Assembly: GCF_010692725.1 (NCBI RefSeq)
Contig: NZ_JAAFZB010000095.1
Location: 434,001 to 498,000, forward strand
DNA: 64,000 nt
Origin: Flavihumibacter soli
GTDB lineage: Bacteria > Bacteroidota > Bacteroidia > Sphingobacteriales > Sphingobacteriaceae
Reading direction: 5' to 3'
Shown here one piece after another: positions 52,219-61,729 of this stretch (position 1 is its first letter; the number at the start of each line of letters is the position of its first letter). The notes under the pieces are model-generated. The model was not told the origin of the DNA. It made no database searches and was given only the letters and a program-made list of their open reading frames with translations. A program made the translations under genes and the position numbers.

Positions 52219-53211
52219 ATGGATACCTTCGAAGAATTAAATATTAAAGGTTTCATCGATGAGCCTATTGATCCAACACTGGATCTGTTTGAAGAAATAA
52301 ACAAACTTAAAAAGGAGAAGAATGCCGTAATACTAGCCCACTATTACCAGGAACCGGATATTCAGGATATTGCCGATTACATTGGCGATAGTCTGGGCTT
52401 ATCTCAGGAAGCAGCTAAGACAGAAGCGGATATCATTGTATTTGCGGGCGTTCACTTCATGGCAGAAACGGCTAAGATACTATCCCCGGATAAACGGGTT
52501 TTACTTCCTGACCTAAAGGCAGGTTGTTCTTTATCAGATAGTTGTCCACCGGCTTTGTTTGCTAAGTTTAAGGAAAAGTACCCTGATCACCTGGTAATAA
52601 CCTACGTAAATTGTACGGCTGAATTGAAAGCGTTAAGCGATATTGTTTGCACATCCACCAATGCGGTACAGATCGTCGACAGCCTACCTAAGGATCAGAA
52701 GATAATCTTTGGTCCAGACCGTAACCTGGGAGCGTGGGTTGCTAAAAAGACGGGCCGGGATATGGTGTTATGGAACGGTGCCTGTATGGTTCATGAGATA
52801 TTCTCGCAGCAGCGGATCCTGAAGTTAAAAGAGCGTCATCCTGAAGCGAAGTTTATAGCCCACCCGGAATGTGAGGAAGTGGTGTTAAAGATGGCGGATT
52901 ACATTGGTTCTACCACAGGCCTGTTGAAATATACCATCAGTGATCCGGCTAAGGAGTTTATTGTAGCTACCGAGAGTGGAATAATTCACCAAATGGAAAA
53001 GGCCAATCCGGATAAAGTGTTCATTCCGGCGCCGCCAAATAATGCATGTGCCTGTAATGACTGTCCGCACATGAAGCGTAATACTTTGGAAAAGCTTTAT
53101 TTGTGTTTAAAAAATGAGCTGCCTGAAGTAACCGTACCCATGGACATCATCCTAAAGGCACAAAAGCCAATAGAGCGGATGCTCGAAATTTCAGCCAAAT
53201 ATGGCTTGTAA
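52219..53211 (+). CDS. nadA: Quinolinate synthase
   Basis: A 330-residue [4Fe-4S] enzyme that condenses iminoaspartate with dihydroxyacetone phosphate to quinolinate. The cluster Cys are in KAGCSL (C103), NGACMVHE (C189) and [11 protein letters not shown] (C282 most likely). The triplicated fold is evident, starting with [16 protein letters not shown] chose the ATG at 52219 (the conserved start); the frame opens at a TTG at 52195 and adds eight residues. It is divergent from nadB; thiL follows on the same strand after 32 bp. Confidence 0.96.
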   Translation: MDTFEELNIKGFIDEPIDPTLDLFEEINKLKKEKNAVILAHYYQEPDIQDIADYIGDSLGLSQEAAKTEADIIVFAGVHFMAETAKILSPDKRVLLPDLKAGCSLSDSCPPALFAKFKEKYPDHLVITYVNCTAELKALSDIVCTSTNAVQIVDSLPKDQKIIFGPDRNLGAWVAKKTGRDMVLWNGACMVHEIFSQQRILKLKERHPEAKFIAHPECEEVVLKMADYIGSTTGLLKYTISDPAKEFIVATESGIIHQMEKANPDKVFIPAPPNNACACNDCPHMKRNTLEKLYLCLKNELPEVTVPMDIILKAQKPIERMLEISAKYGL

Positions 53212-53243
53212 TAAATGAATAAAGATAAATTAGCAATATCTGC

Positions 53244-54287
53244 ATGTTTGAGAATAAAGGCCGGACTGAAATAGAGAATCTGGGTGAATTTGGGCTTATT
53301 GATCATCTCACAAAAAATATTAAGATTAAGAACGAGAGTTCTCTGAAAGGCATAGGCGATGACTCCGCCGTTCTTAATTTTGAAGGTAAAAGAACCTTAA
53401 TTTCTACAGACCTCCTACTGGAAGGCATACATTTCGACCTTGCTTATACTCCGCTTAAGCACCTTGGCTATAAGGCTGTTCAGGTTAATTTAAGTGATAT
53501 CTATGCCATGAACGGTACTGCTACCCAGATCACCGTTTCCATCGGTATTTCGAGCAAGTTTCCCCTCGAAGCAGTCGAAGAATTATACACGGGAATTTCA
53601 ATCGCCTGCGAAAAATATAATATTGATCTTATTGGCGGCGATACAAGTTCATCAAAGCAGGGTTTGGTAATCAGTGTTACCAGCGTGGGTTATGCAGATG
53701 AGGATAAAATATGTTATCGGAATGGTGCCCGTGAAGGTGATCTTATCTGTGTTTCAGGTGACCTGGGCGGAGCTTATATAGGTTTACAGTTATTAGAAAG
53801 GGAAAAGGCTATATTCCTGGAAAATCCGCAAATCCAACCGGATCTTGAAGGCAAGGATTATATAGTTGAGCGTCAGCTAAAACCCGAGTCACGAAAAGAT
53901 ATCATTGAGGTTCTAGGTGAAATCAACGTAAAACCAACCTCAATGATCGATGTATCAGATGGTCTGGCCTCAGAGATCCTTCACATTTGTAAACAGTCTG
54001 ACAAAGGCTGTAAAATCTATGAAGAAAAAATACCCATTGATCCCATGACTTACGATACTGCCCGTGATTTCGGTATTGACCCTACAGTTTGTGCATTGAA
54101 TGGCGGCGAGGATTACGAACTGCTCTTTACAATTGCACAATCCGATTACGAAAAGATTAAAAACAGTGCTGATATATCCGTTATCGGGCATATAACAGAA
54201 CCTTCTGCAGGCTGCAACCTTATCTCGAAATCGGATATAGTACATGAGATTAAAGCCCAAGGCTGGAATGCTTTCAAAAAAAGCTGA
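53244..54287 (+). CDS. thiL: Thiamine-monophosphate kinase
   Basis: A 347-residue kinase making thiamine diphosphate, the last step of thiamine synthesis. It shows the family pattern IGDDSAVLNFEGKRTLISTDLLLEGIHF (read in parts), the metal loop NLSDIYAMNGTATQITVSIG, GGDTSSSKQGLVISVT, DVSDGLASEILHI and GGEDYELLFTI. Typical length. It follows nadA after 32 bp and is followed by arsC after 3 bp, so nadA-thiL-arsC may be one unit mixing cofactor synthesis and redox functions. Confidence 0.96.
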   Translation: MFENKGRTEIENLGEFGLIDHLTKNIKIKNESSLKGIGDDSAVLNFEGKRTLISTDLLLEGIHFDLAYTPLKHLGYKAVQVNLSDIYAMNGTATQITVSIGISSKFPLEAVEELYTGISIACEKYNIDLIGGDTSSSKQGLVISVTSVGYADEDKICYRNGAREGDLICVSGDLGGAYIGLQLLEREKAIFLENPQIQPDLEGKDYIVERQLKPESRKDIIEVLGEINVKPTSMIDVSDGLASEILHICKQSDKGCKIYEEKIPIDPMTYDTARDFGIDPTVCALNGGEDYELLFTIAQSDYEKIKNSADISVIGHITEPSAGCNLISKSDIVHEIKAQGWNAFKKS

Positions 54288-54290
54288 CCA

Positions 54291-54644
54291 ATGGTAACGA
54301 TCTATCATAACAGCAGGTGTTCGAAAAGCAGGGGTGCCTGCGAGATTCTTTCCGGCAAGGGTGTCCAGGCAGAAGTAATTGAATACTTAAAAAACCCGCC
54401 TACCGAACTTCAGATCTCAGAACTTCTGGGAAAGCTGGATATGAAAGCTTCTGAACTGGTACGCAGAAGTGAGGACATCTTTAAAGATCAGTTTTCAGGT
54501 AAGAATTATTCGGAAGCCGAATGGTTGAGCATATTAGCAAAGAATCCTATATTGATTGAAAGGCCAATAATAGTTATGGGTAACAAAGCGATAATTGGCA
54601 GACCTCCGGAAAGAATACTGGAGCTGCTGGAAAAGGCAGTCTAA
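54291..54644 (+). CDS. arsC: ArsC-family (glutaredoxin-fold) protein, possible arsenate reductase
   Basis: A 117-residue ArsC-fold protein. The active Cys is C10 in YHNSRCSKSRGACEIL, the usual CSKSR-type loop; C17 is nearby. Anion-binding Arg residues are in ERPIIVMGNKAIIGRPPERI. This matches the arsenate-reductase/YffB-type family; without other ars genes here, arsenate reduction is plausible rather than shown. It starts 3 bp after thiL and its stop overlaps rmuC by 4 bp. Confidence 0.9.
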   Translation: MVTIYHNSRCSKSRGACEILSGKGVQAEVIEYLKNPPTELQISELLGKLDMKASELVRRSEDIFKDQFSGKNYSEAEWLSILAKNPILIERPIIVMGNKAIIGRPPERILELLEKAV

Positions 54645-55984
54645 TCTTCCACTTCATTAAGGAGCTTCTGATCAATTTGCTTTCCTGTCTTTGCCCCAAG
54701 GACCTTTATTTTTTGAGCGGTAACCGCGAGATTTCCCCTGCCGGTTGAAAGTTTATTATAAGCCTTATCATAAGCATCCTGGCTGTGCCGGATATTCTTA
54801 CCAATGCTTTCCATATCCCCGGCGAACCCGACAAACTTATCGTACATCTCACCGCTCAGCCGTGCAATCTCCATGACATTGCGATTTTGTCTTTCCTGTT
54901 TCCAGATACTGGCAATGGTCCTTAATGTAGCAAGCAATGTTGAGGGACTTACAATTACAACTCGTTTATCCCATGCATAATTGAAGAGTTCAGCATCGGT
55001 TTGAACCGCAACACTAAAGCATGATTCGATCGGGATGAACAACATGACGAAGTCAGGCGAATCGATATCATAGAGGTCGCTGTAATTTTTCGAAGAAAGG
55101 CCTGTTATATGATTTCTAAGCGAGTTTATGTGCTGCCGGATATAAAGATCCTTCTCGGTATCATTTTCGCTGTCTACGAAGCGCGAATAAGCGATCAAAG
55201 AAACCTTTGAGTCTATTATCAGATGCTTATTATCGGGAAGGTCTATGATGACATCGGGCTGAAAGCGGTTTCCGTCGCCTGAATGAACACTCGCCTGTAT
55301 TCGATATTCCTGTCCTTTAACAAGTCCCGACCGCTCAAGAACCCTCTCAAGGATCATTTCTCCCCAGTTGCCCTGTTTCTTATTATCCCCTTTCAGTGCC
55401 CGGGTTAAGTTCTGCGTTTCTGCGCTCATGATCTTGTTCAGATCAACCAGCTGACTGATAACTCCTTTCAATACATTTCGCTCATCCGACTCCTGTTTGT
55501 ACACTTTATCCACTTTCTCTTCAAAGGCTTTGATGTTCTCTTTAAGCGGATTCAATAGCATGTCGAGGTTGCTGCGATTCTGCTCTGTGAATTTGTGTGT
55601 CTTCTCATCGAGGATACGGCTTGCAATGAGCTCGAAATCTTTACTGAATTTCTCCTGGTTTCTTTCTCTTTCAAAGTTGAGCTCAGCGATTTTTTCCTGC
55701 TGTGCCTTGTGATAGGAACGAATACTTTCAAGCGATTGGTTTGTATGCGCAAGTTTTTCCCGTTCCCGGTTAAGTTCTTCTTTTAAACTCTCTTTTTCCT
55801 GCTGGAGGATCGCAGACCGTTCTTCGGTTTTCGCAAAACCTATTTTAAGCTGACTATTTTCTGTCCGCAGGTTTTCCAGTTCTGAATTAAATGATGGGGT
55901 TGATAGGATCGCCGATCTTTTCAGAAAAAGAATGAAGGCTAAGATCAATATTGCTGCAGAAACTATCAGGACGGCTATTTCCAT
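54641..55984 (-). CDS. rmuC: DNA recombination protein RmuC
   Basis: A 447-residue protein that limits inversion at short repeats. It has an N-terminal membrane helix (residues about 3-22), a long coiled coil (about 30-190) and the RmuC nuclease-like domain (about 210-430) with GNWGEMILERVLERSGLVKGQEY and KHLIIDSKVSL. Typical length. It overlaps the convergent arsC gene by 4 bp. Confidence 0.95.
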   Translation of the reverse strand: MEIAVLIVSAAILILAFILFLKRSAILSTPSFNSELENLRTENSQLKIGFAKTEERSAILQQEKESLKEELNREREKLAHTNQSLESIRSYHKAQQEKIAELNFERERNQEKFSKDFELIASRILDEKTHKFTEQNRSNLDMLLNPLKENIKAFEEKVDKVYKQESDERNVLKGVISQLVDLNKIMSAETQNLTRALKGDNKKQGNWGEMILERVLERSGLVKGQEYRIQASVHSGDGNRFQPDVIIDLPDNKHLIIDSKVSLIAYSRFVDSENDTEKDLYIRQHINSLRNHITGLSSKNYSDLYDIDSPDFVMLFIPIESCFSVAVQTDAELFNYAWDKRVVIVSPSTLLATLRTIASIWKQERQNRNVMEIARLSGEMYDKFVGFAGDMESIGKNIRHSQDAYDKAYNKLSTGRGNLAVTAQKIKVLGAKTGKQIDQKLLNEVED

Positions 55985-56084
55985 TACTAATTATTTTATC
56001 ACTAATATAAAACATAATAGCAGTTTTATAGAATAAAAGCTAAAAAAATTAGTTTAATAAATGAAGCTTAGATAAATGAAGATC

Positions 56085-57227
56085 TCAGACGGACTGAAGG
56101 ATAAGCTCCGCTGCCTGCTGACCGGTAAGGCTTCCCATGGCCACGCCCATCCCGTTGCAGCGGACGGCGCAGAAGACAGCTGGCTCGATCTGCTCAATGA
56201 TCGGTTTTAGCTGATCGCCGAAGCCCATCACCCCGCTCCAACGGAATTCTATATCGGGTCTTTGATCCGGGATGATCGTCTGATAAAGGAGGCTTTCCAG
56301 TGCGGATTGAACCCGCGAAGTTGTTCCCGGAAGAAGGGTTTCTTCTGCAGTGAAGTCGATATTTCTACCGCCACCCAGGAGAATGCGGTCATTGATATTT
56401 CGAAAATAATAATAGCCTTTGTCGTAGTGGAATGTGCCCTTAATCTTCAGGCCTTTGATCGGCGCAGTAACTAGTACCTGCCCTCTCCCCGGAATGACAT
56501 CCAGTGTTGGGAAAAGATCCCTGGCAAAGGCATTTGTGGCAATCAGGACCTTTTGGGCTTTAAAGCTTCCCTGCTTCGTTCTTAAGCAATGACCCGAACC
56601 TTCTTTATGGATGTTTAAAACTTTACAATCATTAAATATACGCACACCTGTTTCCTGCACCTTTAGCAATAGTGCTGACATCATTTTCCCTGCATCGATC
56701 TGTGCTTCGCATCGGTTAAGGATCATCGAACCTACATTATGGAAGTTGAAACCTGCTATTCTTTCATTGGCGACTGCATAAATGTCAGGTCTCCCAATAA
56801 TGCTTGCCAGTCTTGTATTCAGGTAACTAATTTTTTCTATACACTCGTCAAATGAGGCGGAGTCTTCATGCCGGAAGATCTCGTAACCGCCCAGTTGATG
56901 ATAGTCTATAGCAGCCTCACCCAATGTTTCTTTCAGCTTCTGAAGCCCCTTCCATCTCATTTCTACCACTTGCAGCACTTCATCTTCTGAAGTGGATCTC
57001 ACTTCATCTATAAGTTCTGAAACACTCCCGAAGCACGCAAAACCGGCATTTTTTGTACTTGCACCGCTTGGAAGAAAGCCAGCTTCAAGAATGCCGACAC
57101 TCAGCGACGGCGCTTTGAGTTTGATGGTTAATGCAGCGCTCAAACCTACTATCCCGCTTCCGATGATGATGACATCGTAGTCAGCAAAAAAAGAACTGTG
57201 CTCCCAATAGGAGATATTATTCTGCAT
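56085..57227 (-). CDS. FAD-dependent oxidoreductase of the glycine/D-amino-acid oxidase family
   Basis: A 380-residue DAO-family flavoprotein. The FAD motif is VIIIGSGIVGLSAALTIK (about 19-36). Further support: GASTKNAGFACFGS, VPGRGQVLVTAP and the late GGGRNIDFTAEE and RCNGMGVAMGSLTG. Substrate unknown; glycine, sarcosine or D-amino acids are typical for the group. It is transcribed alone, and its long first 15 residues are non-conserved. No terminator seen. Confidence 0.9.
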   Translation of the reverse strand: MQNNISYWEHSSFFADYDVIIIGSGIVGLSAALTIKLKAPSLSVGILEAGFLPSGASTKNAGFACFGSVSELIDEVRSTSEDEVLQVVEMRWKGLQKLKETLGEAAIDYHQLGGYEIFRHEDSASFDECIEKISYLNTRLASIIGRPDIYAVANERIAGFNFHNVGSMILNRCEAQIDAGKMMSALLLKVQETGVRIFNDCKVLNIHKEGSGHCLRTKQGSFKAQKVLIATNAFARDLFPTLDVIPGRGQVLVTAPIKGLKIKGTFHYDKGYYYFRNINDRILLGGGRNIDFTAEETLLPGTTSRVQSALESLLYQTIIPDQRPDIEFRWSGVMGFGDQLKPIIEQIEPAVFCAVRCNGMGVAMGSLTGQQAAELILQSV

Positions 57228-57384
57228 GCGTTAAAGATCGGAAAATTTGAAATTTAATTATGGCCTGACAATAAGTGCCTCTTCGATGCTGATATTTTGT
57301 AATATTACTATGGGTTTAGCAGCATTTTTTTATTAGGAATACTTTTTGAACTATTGCACTATATAACCAGATAAAACACGAAAA

Positions 57385-58077
57385 ATGAATTTAGGATTTA
57401 TATTAATAATCGTCATTGGAGTCATCAGCTTTATTGTTCAGTGGCGTTTTAAAAACAAGTTTAAACAATATTCGGAGATGCCTCTTGCATCCGGTCTGAG
57501 CGGAAAGGATATTGCGCAGAAAATGCTCGCAGACAATGGTATTCCCGATGTGAAGATCATTTCTGTCGAAGGCCAGCTTTCTGACCATTATAACCCGGCA
57601 GACCGTACGGTAAACCTTAGCCCCGAGGTATATCATGGCCGCAGTGTCGCAGCAGCAGCTGTGGCGGCCCATGAGTGCGGCCACGCGGTGCAGCATGCAC
57701 GTGCATATGCATGGTTAAAGTTCCGTTCCGCTGTTGTACCGGCGGTCAACGTGGCTTCAAAACTTGTTCAGTGGACATTGATGATTGGGGTCATGTTATT
57801 GATATTCTCAGGCAATCCGCTCGTTCTGGCTGTAGGAGTAGCCGCTCTCGCTCTGGTAACTATTTTCGCCTTCATTACCTTACCGGTCGAATTTGACGCC
57901 AGTAACAGGGCTTTGGCATGGCTTCAAAGCAACAGGGGGATCATGCAGGTAGATTCAGAACATTCGCAGGCTAAAGATGCTTTATGGTGGGCTGCCATGA
58001 CCTATGTAGTAGCGGCCCTGGGTTCCCTGGCCACACTCGTTTATTATGCGAGCATGTTGGTAAACAGGAGAGATTAA
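57385..58077 (+). CDS. YugP-type membrane zinc metallopeptidase
   Basis: A 230-residue membrane protease of the Zn_peptidase_2/YugP family (PF04298). The HECGH zinc motif (H96-E97-C-G-H100) is intact in AAHECGHAVQHARAYAW. Hydrophobic segments lie at 1-20 and at about 130-175, and there is an additional segment at about 205-228. Its substrates are unknown. It is monocistronic, with a strong terminator shared with apaG. Confidence 0.92.
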   Translation: MNLGFILIIVIGVISFIVQWRFKNKFKQYSEMPLASGLSGKDIAQKMLADNGIPDVKIISVEGQLSDHYNPADRTVNLSPEVYHGRSVAAAAVAAHECGHAVQHARAYAWLKFRSAVVPAVNVASKLVQWTLMIGVMLLIFSGNPLVLAVGVAALALVTIFAFITLPVEFDASNRALAWLQSNRGIMQVDSEHSQAKDALWWAAMTYVVAALGSLATLVYYASMLVNRRD

Positions 58078-58096
58078 TAAGCCCATTCCAAACAAC

Positions 58097-58131
58097 AAAA
58101 AACCCGCTCCAGATATGGAAGCGGGTTTTTT
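58097..58131. terminator. Terminator between the YugP and apaG genes
   Basis: AAAAAACCCGC-TCCA / TGGA-A-GCGGGTTTTTT arms around GATA with a one-base bulge, T-runs on both sides. It lies 19 bp after the YugP stop and 17 bp before the apaG stop, so it can end both convergent genes. Confidence 0.9.
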
Positions 58132-58148
58132 TATTATCTTGAAACAGC

Positions 58149-58535
58149 TTAGTTAAGTTTATAAGGAGCTATAAGGTAGAACTCCGGAATGTTGACATGA
58201 AACCGTTCTTCATCTACTACCCGCTTCATTTCATAATGACCCTTCATGCTTCCTATATCAGTCTTCAGGTTACAACCCGATACATATTCATGATTGTCTC
58301 CAGGCTCTATTACCGGCTGCTGGCCCACAACTCCTTCACCATCTACTTCCCTGTGTGCACCATTAGAATCAAATATAAGCCAGTGCCTGTTCAATAGCTG
58401 AACACTGAATTCGGTTAAATTTTCAATATTCACTTTGTATGCGAACATGAAGTGTTCATTGGCAGGATTTGAATATTCTGGCTGGTAAATAGTCTCAACC
58501 GACACTTTTACCCCTTCCGTGATTTCGGTTACCAT
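58149..58535 (-). CDS. apaG: ApaG (Co2+/Mg2+ efflux-associated) protein
   Basis: A 128-residue single-domain FN3-like protein. The family pattern is clear: VSVETIYQPEYSNPANEHFMFAYKV, then FSVQLLNRHWLIFDSNG, GVVGQQPVIEPGDNHEYVSGC and MKGHYEMKR (all read in parts). ApaG proteins bind Mg/Co and are linked to metal homeostasis; the exact role is unclear. It follows dusB on the minus strand after 49 bp. Confidence 0.94.
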   Translation of the reverse strand: MVTEITEGVKVSVETIYQPEYSNPANEHFMFAYKVNIENLTEFSVQLLNRHWLIFDSNGAHREVDGEGVVGQQPVIEPGDNHEYVSGCNLKTDIGSMKGHYEMKRVVDEERFHVNIPEFYLIAPYKLN

Positions 58536-58584
58536 AAACTAAAATTTTAAATCAAGATAATAATATAATTTGAAACCTCAAATC

Positions 58585-59577
58585 CTATGCGATAACCGCT
58601 TCAAATTGTTCTTCTATTTCATCAAGAACAGCGTAGATATCCTGAATGTTTTCAAGAGATACCAGTTTCATCCGGTATGCTTTGAAATCAGGAATTCCTT
58701 TAAAATAATTTGCATAGTGCCTGCGCATTTCGAAAATGCCGGTTTTTGGCCCTTTCCAGGCAATAGATTTTTCCAGATGAGTCCGGCAAACTTCAACTCT
58801 TTCCTGGATCGTCGGCCCCGCAAGATGTTCACCGGTTTTAAAGAAGTGCTTCACTTCTCTGAAGATCCAGGGATATCCAATCGCAGCCCGGCCGATCATA
58901 ATGCCGTCTACTTCATATTCCATTCGCCAGTTTGCTGCCTTTTCTACACTGTCTACATCGCCGTTCCCAAAAATGGGGATCTGGATCCTCGGATTGCGCT
59001 TTATCTCCCTGATCAGGGTCCAGTCAGCACTCCCTTTATACATCTGGGCACGCGTTCTGCCATGAATGGTCAAAGCCTTGATGCCGATATCCTGCAACCG
59101 CTCGGCAACCTCATAAACGTTCCTGGTATTGTCATCCCAACCCAGGCGTGTTTTCACGGTCACAGGCAGGTGGGTTGATTCTACAACTGCTTTGGTCATT
59201 CTGACCATCTTATCAATGTCCTGAAGCAGGCTTGCGCCGGCACCCCTGCATGCGACGTTCTTCACCGGGCAACCATAATTAATATCGATCAGGTCTGGTT
59301 CTACAACTGTGGCGATCCTGGTTGCTTCGCGCATGCTTTCTATATCACTACCGAATATCTGAATGCCGATCGGGCGCTCATATTCAAAGATATCCAGCTT
59401 CTGCCTGCTTTTTGCAGCATCGCGAATCAATCCTTCCGATGATATAAACTCGGTGTACATCATATCCACCCCATTCTGTTTACAAACGTAACGGAAGGGC
59501 GGATCGCTAACATCCTCCATAGGGGCCAGCAACAGCGGGAACTCCCCTAAATCAATATTTCCAATCTTAACAGACAT
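58585..59577 (-). CDS. dusB: tRNA-dihydrouridine synthase
   Basis: A 330-residue FMN-dependent TIM-barrel enzyme reducing uridine in the tRNA D-loop. The catalytic Cys is C103 in DINYGCPVKNVACRGAGAS (read in parts). Other marks are LAPMEDVSDPPFR, GIQIFGSD, VTVKTRLGWDD and GRAAIGYPWIF. Typical length. The name dusB follows general Bacteroidota annotation. A TAATTTTG motif lies about 49 nt upstream. Confidence 0.95.
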   Translation of the reverse strand: MSVKIGNIDLGEFPLLLAPMEDVSDPPFRYVCKQNGVDMMYTEFISSEGLIRDAAKSRQKLDIFEYERPIGIQIFGSDIESMREATRIATVVEPDLIDINYGCPVKNVACRGAGASLLQDIDKMVRMTKAVVESTHLPVTVKTRLGWDDNTRNVYEVAERLQDIGIKALTIHGRTRAQMYKGSADWTLIREIKRNPRIQIPIFGNGDVDSVEKAANWRMEYEVDGIMIGRAAIGYPWIFREVKHFFKTGEHLAGPTIQERVEVCRTHLEKSIAWKGPKTGIFEMRRHYANYFKGIPDFKAYRMKLVSLENIQDIYAVLDEIEEQFEAVIA

Positions 59578-59625
59578 TAGCTATCTTCAACGCAATTTTT
59601 ATAAAACGGGTTTCTTCTGAAATGC

Positions 59626-59633
59626 CAAAATTA
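59626..59633 (-). promoter_or_regulatory. Candidate -7 element for dusB
   Basis: Reads TAATTTTG on the minus strand (TAnnTTTG), about 49 nt upstream of the dusB ATG and 17 bp from the divergent CPBP gene. Confidence 0.4.
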
Positions 59634-59649
59634 CAAATTATTACTCACC

Positions 59650-60570
59650 ATGGCTGATTCAGGGTCAACGCAGCGTCATCCTTTTGTTTCTTTGCTCTTG
59701 CTGCTGTTACTGGTTATGGCCGGTGCAATAATTTTTACCCTGGTCGGCGCTATTATCGGTGGCGCTGCTTACGGTCTGCCCGATCTGCTTAAATTTCTTG
59801 GCGGAGACCTTAATGCCAATCTTTCACTAACAAAACTAATACAGATCGCTTCCAGCATCGGGATGTTTATTATTCCTGCCATATTTTTCGGGTGGCTGGA
59901 AATCCGGGACTGGAAGCGCTACCTAAAATTACATAGTTTCTTACCTATCCTGGGATTGCTCACCATCGTCGTGATGTTTGTGTCGGCTCCCCTTCTTGAA
60001 CTGGCTGTAGAAGTAAACAAAAGCATGAAACTGCCCGCTTTTTTAAGCGGAATTGAGGAATGGATGCGCCGGCAGGAAGATCAGATGGCAGAATTAACAA
60101 GACAGCTGCTTACGATGAAAACGGTCGGCTCACTGCTGGTGAATCTGCTGATGCTTGCCATCATCCCGGCTATCGGCGAAGAGTTTATCTTCAGAGGCTG
60201 TCTGCAGCGGATCTTTCATCAGCTCACGAAAAACCATCACATCGCGATCTGGCTAACCGCCATTATTTTCAGCTCGATACATATGCAGTTTTATGGCTTT
60301 TTACCCCGCATGTTACTGGGAGCCATGTTTGGCTACCTGTTTGTCTGGAGCAATAGCCTTTGGCTGCCGATATTGGGACACTTCCTGAATAATGCGACTG
60401 CAGTAATAACAGCCTTTGTCTTTCAGCAGCAGGGAAAAGGTCTTGAAAAGTTAGATGAAGTCCAGACATCGTCCTGGCCCGCATACTTAATAAGCATAGT
60501 AGGAACCGTACTTATTCTCTGGTATTTCTACATACAAAGCCGCCGGGAGCGAGTTATTGTCAGGGCATAA
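59650..60570 (+). CDS. CPBP-family intramembrane metalloprotease
   Basis: A 306-residue integral membrane protein with about eight helices. The CPBP (CAAX-like) catalytic motif E177-E178-x-x-x-R182 is in PAIGEEFIFRGCLQRIF and the second His motif contains H211 in FSSIHMQFYG, followed by the NNAT motif (LGHFLNNATA). In bacteria these proteins are mostly linked to peptide or toxin maturation or immunity; no substrate gene is seen here. It starts a plus-strand group with DUF2007, cdsA and tonB. Confidence 0.92.
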   Translation: MADSGSTQRHPFVSLLLLLLLVMAGAIIFTLVGAIIGGAAYGLPDLLKFLGGDLNANLSLTKLIQIASSIGMFIIPAIFFGWLEIRDWKRYLKLHSFLPILGLLTIVVMFVSAPLLELAVEVNKSMKLPAFLSGIEEWMRRQEDQMAELTRQLLTMKTVGSLLVNLLMLAIIPAIGEEFIFRGCLQRIFHQLTKNHHIAIWLTAIIFSSIHMQFYGFLPRMLLGAMFGYLFVWSNSLWLPILGHFLNNATAVITAFVFQQQGKGLEKLDEVQTSSWPAYLISIVGTVLILWYFYIQSRRERVIVRA

Positions 60571-60580
60571 TCGTTTATAT

Positions 60581-60784
60581 ATGGAACAGGGCTGGGTTAA
60601 AATTTACACGTCAAATGATTTCTTCAAGTCTGAAATGGTAAGACAGGCTTTAAACGATCATGAACTGGACCCTATTCTGATAAATAAGCAAGGCTTCCCC
60701 TACCGCGTCGGCGAAGTTGAAGTTTATATCCATGCCGATAATTTTCACCAGGCGATCGAGATCATAGTAAAGAACGAATTATAA
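60581..60784 (+). CDS. DUF2007 domain protein
   Basis: A 67-residue protein of the DUF2007 family (putative signal-transducing, PF09413). The pattern WVKIYTSNDFFKSEMVRQALNDH and NHQLGEVEVYIHA-type strand (VGEVEVYIHADNFHQAIEII) is recognisable. These proteins have a GlnB-like fold. I chose ATG at 60581; the longer frame opens at a TTG (60557) that overlaps the end of the CPBP gene. It is followed by cdsA after 50 bp. Confidence 0.85.
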   Translation: MEQGWVKIYTSNDFFKSEMVRQALNDHELDPILINKQGFPYRVGEVEVYIHADNFHQAIEIIVKNEL

Positions 60785-60834
60785 TCATACATGCATTTAC
60801 CAGTTTCTAATTACAACCAGCAAGCTATTTACTA

Positions 60835-61641
60835 ATGAAAACCAGAGCAATTACAGGATTCTTTTTTGTTGCGGTGATGCTGGCTTCAGTGTTATTGGGA
60901 GCATATGCCTTTACCCTGTTTTTTTTGATCCTAAGCATCTTAAGCGTGGAAGAGTTTTACCGGCTGGTAACTACGGAGGAAGTAAAACCACAAAAACGAT
61001 GGGGACTTGCGCTGACCACTTCCATCTACCTGCCCGTTTGTCTTTATTTTTTCAAGGGTGAGCCCCTGCAATACCTGCTGATCTGCGTGCCGTTGTCCCT
61101 TATGATCATTGTTGCGGAACTTTATCGGAATAAGCCCAACCCGTTTCATAATATTGCCTATACCCTGTTCGGTATAATTTTCGCCGCCGTGCCTTTCTGT
61201 TTCTTCTATGGATTAGCTTTCCTCGACGGCGAATATTCCAGTCACTATCCCCTTGCATTCCTCATCCTCCTCTGGTCAAGTGATACCGGGGCCTACCTGG
61301 CCGGGAGCACCCTGGGAAAGCATAAATTGTTTGAACGCCATTCGCCCAAAAAAACATGGGAAGGATTTGCAGGCGGCCTGGTCAGCAGTTTGGCAGCAGC
61401 CGTTATCCTGGGCATTTACTTTCACGAACTTCCTTTGATCCATTGGCTTGCTGTTTCTGTGATCATCGTAGTGGCAGGTACACTAGGCGATCTTTCAGAA
61501 TCAATGCTTAAGCGAAGTCTATCGGCAAAAGATTCCGGGTCCCTGCTACCCGGACATGGCGGACTGCTTGACCGTTTCGATGGCCTGCTTTTAGCTGCCC
61601 CTTTGGTATTCGTATATTTGCAGCTGATCAGTATCCTGTAA
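60835..61641 (+). CDS. cdsA: Phosphatidate cytidylyltransferase
   Basis: A 268-residue membrane enzyme that makes CDP-diacylglycerol for phospholipid synthesis. About seven helices. The family signature SDTGAYLAGSTLGKHKLFERHSPKKTWEGF (read in parts) and the end motif KDSGSLLPGHGGLLDRFDG are intact. Typical length. It lies in a plus-strand series with no terminator before the TonB gene, 88 bp away. Phospholipid-head-group genes are not seen nearby. Confidence 0.96.
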   Translation: MKTRAITGFFFVAVMLASVLLGAYAFTLFFLILSILSVEEFYRLVTTEEVKPQKRWGLALTTSIYLPVCLYFFKGEPLQYLLICVPLSLMIIVAELYRNKPNPFHNIAYTLFGIIFAAVPFCFFYGLAFLDGEYSSHYPLAFLILLWSSDTGAYLAGSTLGKHKLFERHSPKKTWEGFAGGLVSSLAAAVILGIYFHELPLIHWLAVSVIIVVAGTLGDLSESMLKRSLSAKDSGSLLPGHGGLLDRFDGLLLAAPLVFVYLQLISIL

Positions 61642-61729
61642 ATTAAAGCCGCTTTTTGAAAACTGCTTTTCCCGATGATGGTCTGGAACGGTTTTAGTAT
61701 GACAATCTTTCAAAGACTCTAAATTGTTA

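Noticed and set aside
58570-59178. A 202-codon plus-strand reading frame opposite dusB
   Set aside because: dusB on the minus strand has full family motifs over the same DNA; this frame has no recognisable domain and is a mirror of coding bias.
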